From positions 135,677-199,676 of the forward strand of contig CALOAB010000027.1 of assembly GCA_942491185.1 (NCBI GenBank): DNA of 64,000 bases, read 5' to 3'. The position numbers and the translations under genes were made by a program. Below are positions 9,078 to 16,990 of the stretch, in pieces. A model generated the notes under the pieces. That model searched no databases. It was not told the origin of the DNA and saw only the letters and a program-made list of their open reading frames with translations. Source of the stretch: SLRI01 sp942491185. GTDB taxonomy: Bacteria; Pseudomonadota; Alphaproteobacteria; Geminicoccales; Geminicoccaceae. The number at the start of each line of letters is the position of its first letter. The stretch's first letter is position 1.

Positions 9078-9825
9078 AAAGGGCGTTGCACTCGTCACCG
9101 GCGCCGGCACGCGCCTCGGCTACGCCATTGCCGAGGGTCTGGCCGCCGATGGCTTCGCGATGGCCCTGCACTACAATTCGTCGGCTGAGGGTGCCGAGGC
9201 GCTGGCGCGGAAGATCCGCGACGCCGGCGGCCGGGCGGCCCCGGTCCAGCAGGATCTCAGCACGCCGGAGATAGCCGGCGCGCTCATCGAGAAGGCTGCC
9301 GCGGCGCTGGGGCAGCCGGTGACGGCGCTCGTCAACTCGGCCTCGGCTTTCGACACGGACAGCCTGGCGACGCTGACGGCCGAGACCTGGCGCAAGCTGA
9401 TCGACGTCAACGTCGCGGCCCCGGTCTTTCTCATGCAGGCCTTCGCCGGCCAAGACCCGGCACCCGAGGGTGGTGCCATCGTCAACATTCTCGATACGCA
9501 GATGACCTCGGCCTCGCCCGAGCGCTTCAGCTATTTCTGCGGCAAGTTCGCGCTCGATGGTGCGACCCGACTCGCCGCCATGGAGCTGGCACAGCGGGGC
9601 GTGCGGGTGAATGCCATCGCACCCGGCCTCGTCCTGCAAAGCGCCCAGACGCGCGAGGAGTTCGAGCAGCGCCAGGCACTGACGCCGCTCGGCCCCGGCC
9701 TCGGCCCCGAGCACATCGTCGAAGCCGTGCGCTACCTCGTGCGCGCCCAGCATGTCACCGGCCACACCCTCGTCGTCGATTCGGGCCAGCGCCTGATGGG
9801 CTTCGGCAACGCGCCGATCGGGTAG
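9070..9825 (+). CDS. SDR oxidoreductase, pteridine-reductase-like
   Basis: Short-chain dehydrogenase, 251 residues. The cofactor motif is TGAGTRLG (10-17), with NSASAF (89-94) where classical SDRs have NNAG. The usual catalytic serine is replaced by Asp142 (ILDTQ), with Tyr155 and Lys159 in SYFCGK. Asp in place of Ser and an Arg in the glycine motif are hallmarks of PTR1/FolM-type pteridine reductases. With folB, folK and a pterin-binding protein upstream, NADPH-dependent reduction of a dihydropterin or dihydrofolate is a reasonable inference. Its stop and that of the convergent Rieske-TPP gene lie in the shared palindrome TAGCCGGCTA (9823-9832). Confidence 0.82.
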   Translation: MTEKGVALVTGAGTRLGYAIAEGLAADGFAMALHYNSSAEGAEALARKIRDAGGRAAPVQQDLSTPEIAGALIEKAAAALGQPVTALVNSASAFDTDSLATLTAETWRKLIDVNVAAPVFLMQAFAGQDPAPEGGAIVNILDTQMTSASPERFSYFCGKFALDGATRLAAMELAQRGVRVNAIAPGLVLQSAQTREEFEQRQALTPLGPGLGPEHIVEAVRYLVRAQHVTGHTLVVDSGQRLMGFGNAPIG

Positions 9826-9829
9826 CCGG

Positions 9830-11818
9830 CTAGATCAGCTCCATGTCGGCGACGATCTCGACCAGGGCAGGGCCCTCGACGTCGATGGCCGTCCGGATCG
9901 CCTCGTCGAGCTTCGCCGGATCGGTCACGCGCGTGCCGTGCGCGCCACAGAGCCGCGCATAGGCCGAGAAGGACGGGTTGTGCAGATCCGTCTGCCAGAC
10001 CTCGAAATCGCCCGCGCGCTGCTCCTTGGTGATCTTGCCGAGCTGCGCGTTGTTGAGCAGGATGTGGGTGATATCCATGCCGTATTTCACCGCCGTGGTG
10101 AGCTCCATGGCGTATTGCCCGAAGCCGCCATCGCCGGAGACCGAGACGACCTTGCGGCCGGCGAAGGCGTCTTGGTCCTGGGTCGCTGCCCAGGCACCCA
10201 TCGCGGCTGGGAAAGAGAAGCCGATCGAGCCCAAGTAGCCTGACATCAGCACGCGCTGGCCGCTGGTCTCGAAGTAGCGGCCGAAGGAGTAGGTGTTGTT
10301 GCCGACATCGACGGCGATGATGGCGTCCTTCGGGCATTGCCGGGTGAGTGCCGCGAATATGGTGGCCGCAGCGATGCCCTGGCCCCGGTCGTCCGCCAGC
10401 CTGCTCGCCTTCTCCTCGCGCCAGATGCGCCAGCGCTCGACGACCTCCGGGCGTTGGTCGACGCCCTTCGGCCGCGCCGGCAGGGCGCCGATGGCCTGCC
10501 GGCAGAATGCGCCGATCTCGCTCCAGACCGGCAGGGTCACGGCGTGGAACTTGCCCAGCTGCATCCGCTCGTAGTCGACCTGGATGATCGGCTTGTAGGC
10601 GGCGATACCGGTGTGGTTGGCGAAGGACGAGCCCAGCGCAATCACCAGATCGCACTCGTTCATGAACCAGCTGGCGATCGGCGTGCCCGACCGTCCGAGC
10701 ACGCCTGCCGCCAGCGGGTGGTCGTCGGGGATCAGCCCCTTGCCCTTGAAGGTGGTGGCGACCGGCGCGTTGAGCGCCTCGGCGAGCGCGATCACGTCGC
10801 CCCGGACATCCTTCGCACCATGGCCCAGGACGATGAAGGGCCGCTCGGCGGCGGCCATCATCGCCAGCGCTTCGCCCATGTCCTCGCCCGACGGCAGCAC
10901 GACGGCGCGGCCCATCCGGCCTTTAGGCCACTTGGCGGCCGCCTCGGACGGGATCGTCTGGACGTCGTCCGGGAAGATCAGGTGCGCCACGTTCTGCTCG
11001 ACGATCGCCGTCTTGCAGGCGAGCGACGCGAGCTCGGCATGGTTGGAGCTGGAGAGCACGGGCTGCGAGAACGCGGCGACCGCCGCGAAGGCCGCGGCGA
11101 GGTCAATGTCCTGAAAGGCACCGGGGCCGAAGACCTGGGTCTGCACCTGCCCGGTGAGTGCTAAGACCGGTGCCCGGTCGACCTTGGCGTCCCAGAGCCC
11201 GGTCAAGAGGTTGGTGGCACCGGGGCCGGCGATGGTCAGGCAGGCGGCGGGCTGGCCGGTCAGCTTGCCGTAGGCCGAGCAGGCGAAGGCGGCCGCACCC
11301 TCGTGGCGAATGCCGTAATAGCGCATCTCGCCAGCGACCGTGCGCCGCCGGAGTGCATCGGCGAGACCTAGATTCGAGTGGCCGACCATGCCGAAGACCG
11401 ATTTGACGCCCCAGTTCACCAGCGTCTCGGCGATCACGTCCGTGGTCGTGCGCTCGTGCGCGGGCTCGGGCTCGAGCCCAACGAAGATCTCGCCGTCGCG
11501 AACATCGACCGGGAACAGCTGCTGGCCCGTATCCTCGTGACCACCGGGCGGTGCGCCGGTCAGCGGATCGAAATCCCAGCCATGCCAGGGACAGCGGATC
11601 CAGCACTGGCCGTCCACCCCTTCCTCGATCGACCCTTCGCCCAAGGGGCCGCCCTGGTGCGGGCAGCGATTGTCCATCGCCGTCCACTGCCCGTCGAAGT
11701 GCACGAGGCAGAGCGAGGTGGTCCGGGCGGTCACCGTCTTGACCCGCCCCTCCGGCAGGTCCTCGACGCTGCCGACCTTGATCCAATCGAGGTCTTGCGC
11801 TGCGGTGCTCTCGGCCAT
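9830..11818 (-). CDS. Rieske [2Fe-2S] domain fused to a thiamine-diphosphate-dependent enzyme
   Basis: Fusion of 662 residues. Residues ~10-120 are a Rieske ferredoxin domain with cluster ligands C52 and H54 (RCPHQG) and C76 and H79 (CPWHG). Residues ~125-660 are a complete ThDP enzyme of the pyruvate-oxidase/acetolactate-synthase type: catalytic Glu173 in RHEGAAAFA, GPGAFQDIDL near 231-240, GDGG (562-565) and NN (589-590) of the ThDP/Mg motif. ATG 11818 is taken as start because upstream in-frame sequence lacks a ribosome-binding site and family similarity. The enzyme probably decarboxylates a 2-oxoacid or splits a related substrate, with electrons passed to the attached cluster. The substrate is unknown. 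It is divergent from 12118 and convergent with the pterin SDR. Confidence 0.88.
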   Translation of the reverse strand: MAESTAAQDLDWIKVGSVEDLPEGRVKTVTARTTSLCLVHFDGQWTAMDNRCPHQGGPLGEGSIEEGVDGQCWIRCPWHGWDFDPLTGAPPGGHEDTGQQLFPVDVRDGEIFVGLEPEPAHERTTTDVIAETLVNWGVKSVFGMVGHSNLGLADALRRRTVAGEMRYYGIRHEGAAAFACSAYGKLTGQPAACLTIAGPGATNLLTGLWDAKVDRAPVLALTGQVQTQVFGPGAFQDIDLAAAFAAVAAFSQPVLSSSNHAELASLACKTAIVEQNVAHLIFPDDVQTIPSEAAAKWPKGRMGRAVVLPSGEDMGEALAMMAAAERPFIVLGHGAKDVRGDVIALAEALNAPVATTFKGKGLIPDDHPLAAGVLGRSGTPIASWFMNECDLVIALGSSFANHTGIAAYKPIIQVDYERMQLGKFHAVTLPVWSEIGAFCRQAIGALPARPKGVDQRPEVVERWRIWREEKASRLADDRGQGIAAATIFAALTRQCPKDAIIAVDVGNNTYSFGRYFETSGQRVLMSGYLGSIGFSFPAAMGAWAATQDQDAFAGRKVVSVSGDGGFGQYAMELTTAVKYGMDITHILLNNAQLGKITKEQRAGDFEVWQTDLHNPSFSAYARLCGAHGTRVTDPAKLDEAIRTAIDVEGPALVEIVADMELI

Positions 11819-12117
11819 GGTGCTTTCCAGTTCCTGCGACACGCCTTTGCCGGATCGCTCGAAGCCCGGCGCTCGCCAGGGGTATTGGCCTTGCAGCGCC
11901 AAGGCGACATCCGATCACCTCGCGCGTTGGTGTTGGCAGCGCGGCGCCGGCCCGGCACGTCACGATGTCGTGTGCAGATCCGGCCGATCGCGGGCTTGAC
12001 CCTGCCGGCCAGCGCCGTACTGCAGAGGGTGACTGCGGCGCAGGGCGTCCGGTGGATCCGAGAAGAGCCCGATCGTTCACTCATGCCCGAGACGGGCGCT
12101 ACCGGAGGTGATCCTTG
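11819..12117. promoter_or_regulatory. Divergent promoter region of the Rieske locus
   Basis: 299 nt between the divergent Rieske-TPP and Rieske-GltS genes, with no convincing gene. An inverted repeat CACGA-TG-TCGTG lies at 11961-11972, near the middle, and could be an operator. GGAGGTG (12103-12109) is the ribosome-binding site of the plus-strand gene and favours its GTG at 12118 over TTG 12115. Confidence 0.35.
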
Positions 12118-13728
12118 GTGAACCAGACCTCGGTGGCGAGATGGGACGATCTCGAGGATCGCAAGCCGGCCTATGCGCTGGTCGGCGAGGTCGACCTCGT
12201 GGTCGTCCGCTTCGACGACGCGGTGTCGGTGATGTACGGCCGCTGCCTGCATCGCGGCGCCTTGATGGCCGACGGCTACGTGAGCGGCAACAACCTGATC
12301 TGCGGCGTCCACGACTGGGACTACCGCCTGGACACCGGCGTTTCGGCATACGCCAACGCGGAGAAGCTGAAGGTCTTCACGTCCTGGGTCGAGGACGGTG
12401 CTGTCTGGGTCGATGCGGACGAGATCAGCATTTGGGCCAGGGACAACCCGCAGCCCTTCGACCGCGACGCCTATCTGGGCCTCTACGCCGATACCGGGCA
12501 CGGCACCGCGGAGGAGCCGCACAACTGGCTGATCCAGCACTACGCGGCGCACGGGCTCAGCAAGGTCGGCCACCACGGCCAGGTGGCAGCGATGGGTGTG
12601 CCGCGCACCGAGCTGCCGAGCTGGGACGACATCCAGATCCTGACCGGTCAGCTCGCCCGTCCGCCGCTGCTCGACGACGCGCCGGTCGGCACCGATGTGG
12701 TCATTGGCCCGAACGCGCAAAAACCGCTCAGGCTCGAAATCCCGCTCTTCGTGTCGGACATGAGCTTCGGCGCCCTATCCGAGCCGGCGAAGCGCGCGCT
12801 CGCCCGGGGTGCCGAGCTCGCGGGCACGGGCATCTGCTCGGGCGAGGGTGGCATGCTGGCCGAGGAGCAGGAGGAGAACAGCCGCTACTTCTACGAGCTG
12901 GCGTCGGGCCGCTTTGGCTTCAGCTGGGACAAGCTCGCCAAGGTCCAGGCGTTCCACTTCAAGGGCGGGCAGGGGGCGAAGACCGGGACCGGCGGCCACC
13001 TCCCCGGCACCAAGGTCAGTGGCAAGATCGCAGAGGTCCGGGGTCTGGCCGAGGGCGAGCCCGCCATCTCGCCGGCCCGCTTTCCGGACTGGACCGACAC
13101 CCACCAGATCCGCGACTTCGCCGATCAGGTGCGCGACCGCACCGGCGGCATCCCGATCGGCTACAAGCTCTCCGCCCAGCACATCGAGAAGGACATCGAC
13201 GCGGCATTGGCCGTCGGCGTCGACTACATCATCCTCGACGGCCGCGGCGGCGGCACCGGCGCTGCACCCACCATCTTTCGCGACAACATCTCGGTGCCGA
13301 CCATCCCCGCACTCGCCCGTGCCCGCCGCCATCTCGACAGCCTGGGTAGGCGCGACGTCACGCTGGTGATCACCGGCGGGTTGCGCACACCCGCCGACTT
13401 CATCAAGGCCCTGGCGCTCGGCGCCGACGCGGTTGCCATCTCCAATTCTGCCATGCAGGCCATCGGCTGCATCGCCATGCGGGCGTGCCAGACCAACAAC
13501 TGCCCCGTCGGCATCGCCACACAGAAGCCGCATCTGGTCAGCCGTCTGGTGATCGAGAGCTCGGCGACCCGGCTGAAGAACTTCTTCGACGCCTCGACCG
13601 AGCTGATGCAGGTCATGGCGCGCGCCTGCGGCCACCGGCACCTATCGGGCTTCACGGCTGACGACCTGACGACCTGGAAGCGCGAGATGGCCGATCTTTC
13701 GGGCGTTCGCTTTGGTGGCGTTGCATGA
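12118..13728 (+). CDS. Rieske [2Fe-2S] domain fused to a glutamate-synthase-type FMN domain
   Basis: Fusion of 536 residues. Residues ~5-110 are a Rieske domain with C43 and H45 (CLH) and C62 and H65 (CGVH), somewhat degenerate around the motifs (no CPH or CPWH). Residues ~170-530 are the FMN-binding barrel of glutamate synthase: SDMSFGALSEPAKRAL, GICSGEGG, FKGGQGAKTGTGGHLPGTKV and DGRGGGTGAAP, with a [3Fe-4S] motif C451-x5-C457-x4-C462. There is no N-terminal amidotransferase domain, so it is not a glutamine-dependent GltB. It opens a five-gene unit with 4-nt overlaps running to 16184. A role as an FMN/iron-sulfur electron carrier or a dehydrogenase is inferred. Confidence 0.87.
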   Translation: MNQTSVARWDDLEDRKPAYALVGEVDLVVVRFDDAVSVMYGRCLHRGALMADGYVSGNNLICGVHDWDYRLDTGVSAYANAEKLKVFTSWVEDGAVWVDADEISIWARDNPQPFDRDAYLGLYADTGHGTAEEPHNWLIQHYAAHGLSKVGHHGQVAAMGVPRTELPSWDDIQILTGQLARPPLLDDAPVGTDVVIGPNAQKPLRLEIPLFVSDMSFGALSEPAKRALARGAELAGTGICSGEGGMLAEEQEENSRYFYELASGRFGFSWDKLAKVQAFHFKGGQGAKTGTGGHLPGTKVSGKIAEVRGLAEGEPAISPARFPDWTDTHQIRDFADQVRDRTGGIPIGYKLSAQHIEKDIDAALAVGVDYIILDGRGGGTGAAPTIFRDNISVPTIPALARARRHLDSLGRRDVTLVITGGLRTPADFIKALALGADAVAISNSAMQAIGCIAMRACQTNNCPVGIATQKPHLVSRLVIESSATRLKNFFDASTELMQVMARACGHRHLSGFTADDLTTWKREMADLSGVRFGGVA

Positions 13729-14102
13729 TCGCAGCTGCCCTCATTTTCGACGCGGTGCTGCTCTGGGGCGTCGTGGGTGCTCTGGTTGCGCTCGTCTTCG
13801 TGACCGTGGGTGTCGATCGGATCGATGCGGACGCGCGAGGTGCCTATGTCTTCCGCCTGCTGATCGTGCCGGGCGTGGTGTTGCTCTGGCCGCTCGTGCT
13901 CTGGCGATGGTGGATCCTCGAGACCGGCCGCGACGAGTGGCCGCTCCGCCATGCCCCGCCCCGCCGTTCGCATAATGTCGCTGCCTGGCTGCTGGCGATC
14001 GTCATCCCTGTCACCTTCATCGGCGCCCTGGCGCTGCGCCAGCAATGGCCGGCGGATGTCGCACCCGAGCGTCTCGCGCCGCCGGCGGAGGTGGGGCAGT
14101 GA
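13725..14102 (+). CDS. Small membrane protein, unknown function
   Basis: Protein of 125 residues with three predicted membrane segments: ~3-28 (LLWGVVGALVALVFVTVGV), ~44-62 (LLIVPGVVLLWPLVLWRWW) and ~85-104 (VAAWLLAIVIPVTFIGALAL). I do not recognise the family. It overlaps the Rieske-GltS stop by ATGA and its own stop overlaps the GTG of the next gene, so it is translated within the redox operon. An assembly or anchoring subunit for the neighbouring membrane Rieske protein is plausible. Confidence 0.75.
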   Translation: MIAAALIFDAVLLWGVVGALVALVFVTVGVDRIDADARGAYVFRLLIVPGVVLLWPLVLWRWWILETGRDEWPLRHAPPRRSHNVAAWLLAIVIPVTFIGALALRQQWPADVAPERLAPPAEVGQ

Positions 14103-15169
14103 GCGTCAAGTACACACCGGTTCAGTGGAACAGCAACAAGTGGCGCTACGACGCCATCATGCTGGCCGCGGTCACGGGCTTCCTCTGCATTTTCATCTAC
14201 GTAACGCCCGGCCTGCTCAGCCACGAACGGCCGATCAGCCCGCAGATCCACAACGCCCGTGCTTTTGGCGCCTGCGCCTTTCTCATGCTCACCGTGATCT
14301 TGTGCATCGGCCCTCTGGCCCGTCTCGACCAGCGCTTCCTGCCGCTGCTCTACAATCGGCGGCATTTCGGCGTGATGACGGTCTTTGTGGCCCTGACCCA
14401 TGCCGGCTACATCCTCGACTGGTACTTCGCCTTCTCGCCCTGGAACAAGTACGAGGGGCTGCTTTTTGCCAACACCAGCTACGGCCAGGTGCTCGGTTTC
14501 CCGTTCGAGGCGTTCGGCATCTTCGCGCTTGTCTGTCTCCTGGTGCTTTCGACGACGAGCCACGACTTCTGGCTGAAGTTCCTGACGCCGCGCCTCTGGA
14601 AGGGGCTCCACTACCTCATCTATCCGGCCTACGCCGCGGTGGTGGCCCATGTGAGCCTTGGCGTTCTGCAGGACTTCCAGAACCAGACCTTCGCCTGGAT
14701 CGTCGGCCTTTCAGTCGCTTTGGTCATCGGCCTGCACCTGGCCGCAGCCCTACGCGAAAGCCGGGCCGGCGACGCAGCGGCCGAGGCAGGTGGCGGCGCT
14801 TGGGAGACAGTCTGCGCGACGGACGACATCGGCGAAGGGCTTGCCCGCGTCGCCATTCTCTCGACCGGTGAGCGGGTCGCAGTCTTCCGCCACCAGGACA
14901 AGCTCTCGGCGATCTCCAACGCCTGCGCGCACCAGAACGGCCCACTCGGCGAAGGCAAGATCATCGATTGCCTCGTCACCTGCCCGTGGCACGGGTTTCA
15001 GTACAACGTCACCGACGGGCGGTCGCCGGCACCTTTCACCGAGATGGTGCCGACTTATGCTCTGCGCATCCATGACGGCATGGTGCAGGTGAATCGAAGA
15101 GCCAACCCGCCCGGCACCTTCGTCGAGCCGGTACCGCTCTTGAGCGAGGGAGCCCACGGCACGCCATGA
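14099..15169 (+). CDS. Ferric-reductase-like membrane domain fused to C-terminal Rieske domain
   Basis: Protein of 356 residues. Residues ~18-218 hold about six membrane segments resembling the ferric-reductase/cytochrome-b-type domain, with possible haem ligands H101 (LTHAGY), H171 (GLHYLIYPAY) and H184 (VVAHVSLG). Residues ~235-335 are a canonical Rieske domain with C276 and H278 (CAHQNGPLGEG) and C295 and H298 (CPWHGFQYN). GTG 14099 follows a GGAGGTGG ribosome-binding site and overlaps the previous stop. It probably moves electrons between the cytoplasmic Rieske domain and haem in the inner membrane. Direction and partner are unknown. Confidence 0.85.
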   Translation: MSVKYTPVQWNSNKWRYDAIMLAAVTGFLCIFIYVTPGLLSHERPISPQIHNARAFGACAFLMLTVILCIGPLARLDQRFLPLLYNRRHFGVMTVFVALTHAGYILDWYFAFSPWNKYEGLLFANTSYGQVLGFPFEAFGIFALVCLLVLSTTSHDFWLKFLTPRLWKGLHYLIYPAYAAVVAHVSLGVLQDFQNQTFAWIVGLSVALVIGLHLAAALRESRAGDAAAEAGGGAWETVCATDDIGEGLARVAILSTGERVAVFRHQDKLSAISNACAHQNGPLGEGKIIDCLVTCPWHGFQYNVTDGRSPAPFTEMVPTYALRIHDGMVQVNRRANPPGTFVEPVPLLSEGAHGTP

Positions 15170-15927
15170 GCAAAGCGAAAGAAAAACCCTTCTTCGTTGG
15201 CTACCTCCCAGTCCCGGGCAAGCTGCGCAGCTTTCTGGTGGCGGTGAGCACCGTGCTCATCGTCGGCTTCTTCGCTGCCGGCTGGGTCGTCGGCGCCACG
15301 CAGGACGATCCGGGCCCCGGCGCCTTCCGCTTCGATTTCGGCCGCCAGACGGTGACCGGCATCCTGGCGCTGGAACCCTATCCCATCCTCCATGTCACCG
15401 AAGGCACCGAGGACGTCACGCCCGGCAGCGTGCTGATGCTGTCGGGCGGCGGCAAGCGCGGCGTCTTGGACCGCGCCGAGCCTCTCGCCGGCCAGCTGGT
15501 GACGGCTTCGGGCGTGCTCCTCGCGCGTGGCGATCTCGACATGCTGCAGGTGCGGGGCGGTGCGGACGGCTTGAGTGCTGCCGAGGGCGATGCCGCGCTG
15601 CCAGAGTCCGTGCCACTCGGTCGCTGGCGACTTGCCGGCGAAATCTGCGACGGCAAATGCCTGGCGGGCGCCATGCGGCCGGGAACCGGGCTGGCACACA
15701 AAGCCTGCGCTAATCTGTGCCTGAGCGGCGGCGTCCCACCGGTCTTCGTCTCCAGCCAGCCCGTCGAGGGCTCCGAGTTCCTGCTCATCGCCGGCCCGGA
15801 TGGCGGTGCGCTGCCCCAGGAGCTATATGACTATGTCGGGCTGTACATCGGCGTGGAGGCCGATATCGAGCGGCGCGGCGACTTGCTGGTCATGGCGATC
15901 GACCCAACGACGATCGAGAAGCTTTGA
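15166..15927 (+). CDS. Membrane-anchored protein with two CxxxC motifs, unknown function
   Basis: Protein of 253 residues with one N-terminal membrane segment (~22-44, FLVAVSTVLIVGFFAAGWVV) and a long, presumably periplasmic domain. Residues 161-185 contain CDGKC, then HKACANLC: two C-x3-C pairs (C161, C165 and C181, C185) with H178 between them, suggesting a bound metal, cluster or redox disulfides. I do not recognise the family. It overlaps both neighbours by 1-4 nt, so it belongs to the Rieske operon. Confidence 0.75.
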   Translation: MSKAKEKPFFVGYLPVPGKLRSFLVAVSTVLIVGFFAAGWVVGATQDDPGPGAFRFDFGRQTVTGILALEPYPILHVTEGTEDVTPGSVLMLSGGGKRGVLDRAEPLAGQLVTASGVLLARGDLDMLQVRGGADGLSAAEGDAALPESVPLGRWRLAGEICDGKCLAGAMRPGTGLAHKACANLCLSGGVPPVFVSSQPVEGSEFLLIAGPDGGALPQELYDYVGLYIGVEADIERRGDLLVMAIDPTTIEKL

Positions 15928-16184
15928 TGCTGCAGCGCATTGTTCTTCTGGCGATTGCGGCTGTTGTCGGCTTGCTGCTGCTCTATGTCTCGCGTTTTTG
16001 GCCCTTCGAGCTTTGGAGCCGCGATGGGCTCTTCGGCTGGTCGGCACTACCGCCCGGCGGCGACCTGCTGGCACGCTGGCTCGGCGGAACGCCTGCGGCA
16101 CCCTTTGAGCTCGTCATCTGGGCCGTCGTGGCTTTCTCGAGCCTGACGTTCCTCCAGCGGCTCTTCGATCGTCTCGATCACTAG
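15927..16184 (+). CDS. Small membrane protein, unknown function
   Basis: Protein of 85 residues with two predicted membrane segments: ~4-22 (IVLLAIAAVVGLLLLYVS) and ~59-77 (FELVIWAVVAFSSLTFLQR). Aromatic residues (FWPFELW, FGW) fill the loop between them. ATG 15927 shares one base with the preceding stop (TGATG). It is the last gene of the Rieske operon. No family recognised. Confidence 0.7.
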   Translation: MLQRIVLLAIAAVVGLLLLYVSRFWPFELWSRDGLFGWSALPPGGDLLARWLGGTPAAPFELVIWAVVAFSSLTFLQRLFDRLDH

Positions 16185-16213
16185 AATGTCACGGCCGCTC
16201 GAAAAGCAGCGGC

Positions 16214-16229
16214 AAAAAAACCGAAAAAA
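16214..16229 (-). terminator. T-rich tract downstream of tRNA-Ala
   Basis: Directly after the tRNA's CCA end the minus strand carries six T (16229-16224), then CGG, then seven T (16220-16214). This is a plausible transcription end for the tRNA. A GCCGCT/AGCGGC inverted repeat lies just beyond, close to the end of the Rieske operon on the plus strand. Confidence 0.4.
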
Positions 16230-16305
16230 TGGTGGAGCCGATCGGGATCGAACCGACGACCTCCTGCTTGCAAAGCAGGCGCTCTCCCAGTTGAGCTACG
16301 GCCCC
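16230..16305 (-). tRNA. tRNA-Ala (anticodon TGC)
   Basis: The minus strand reads a complete cloverleaf starting GGGGCCGTAGCTCA and ending CGGCTCCACCA, with an encoded CCA. The acceptor stem GGGGCCG pairs with CGGCTCC (one G-U). The anticodon arm CCTGC-TTTGCAA-GCAGG gives anticodon TGC (Ala). The T-arm has GGTTCGATCC. It sits between the convergent Rieske operon and rdgB, on the same strand as rdgB and rph. Confidence 0.97.
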
Positions 16306-16369
16306 GTTGCGCCGGTTGTATATGGGCAAGTGCCGGTGTCGGGCAAGCCCCGGCTGGGCCGGCAGTCTC

Positions 16370-16990
16370 TCAACCCGCGGTGAAGCAGGCCTCCAGTATC
16401 GCCCGCATCGCCCGGCCGCGATGGCTGATGGCCGCTTTCTCCTCGGCGGTGAGCTCGGCGAAGCTGCGGCTTTCGCCTTCCGGCACGAAGATCGGGTCGT
16501 AGCCGAAGCCGGCATTGCCCCGCGGTTGCTCGATCAGCGTGCCGTCGACGCGCCCTTCGACACAGACCGTCTCGCCATCCGGCCAGGCGAGGCAAATGAC
16601 AGTGAGGAACGCCGCCCGCTTGTCGGCCGCGGCGAAGCTGCCGAAGCGCTGGGCGAGGCCGCCCGTCACGAGCTGCATGGCAGCTGCGTAGTCCTTCTCA
16701 GGGCCGGCCCAGCGCGCCGAGAGCACGCCCGGTGCGCCATCGAGGCCAGCGACCACGAGCCCGCTGTCATCGGCGAGTGCCGGCAGCCCGGACGCGGTCG
16801 CGGCGGCCAGCGCCTTGATCTGGGCATTGCCGGCGAAGTCCGGCGCCGGCTCCTCCGGCTCCTCGAGACCGAGCTCGGCCGCCGAGCGCACCGTCACGTC
16901 GCAGGGCGCCATGAGGGCCCGCAGCTCGTCCAGCTTCTTCGGGTTGTGCGACGCGAGAACGAGGGTCGAACCGGAAAAGCGCCTGGTCAT
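16370..16990 (-). CDS. rdgB: Non-canonical purine NTP pyrophosphatase (RdgB/HAM1)
   Basis: Enzyme of 206 residues that hydrolyses dITP, XTP and ITP to monophosphates, keeping deaminated purines out of DNA. It begins LVLASHNPKKLDELR and shows FAGNAQIKA, ALADDSGL and the C-terminal GYDPIFVPEGESRSFAEL followed by ISHRGRA. The ATG shares a base with the rph stop (TGATG), the usual alphaproteobacterial rph-rdgB coupling. Confidence 0.95.
   Translation of the reverse strand: MTRRFSGSTLVLASHNPKKLDELRALMAPCDVTVRSAAELGLEEPEEPAPDFAGNAQIKALAAATASGLPALADDSGLVVAGLDGAPGVLSARWAGPEKDYAAAMQLVTGGLAQRFGSFAAADKRAAFLTVICLAWPDGETVCVEGRVDGTLIEQPRGNAGFGYDPIFVPEGESRSFAELTAEEKAAISHRGRAMRAILEACFTAG

Noticed and set aside
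9823..9832. TAGCCGGCTA palindrome at the convergent stops as a regulatory site
   Set aside because: It simply contains the two facing TAG stop codons, and a 10-bp palindrome is not informative alone.
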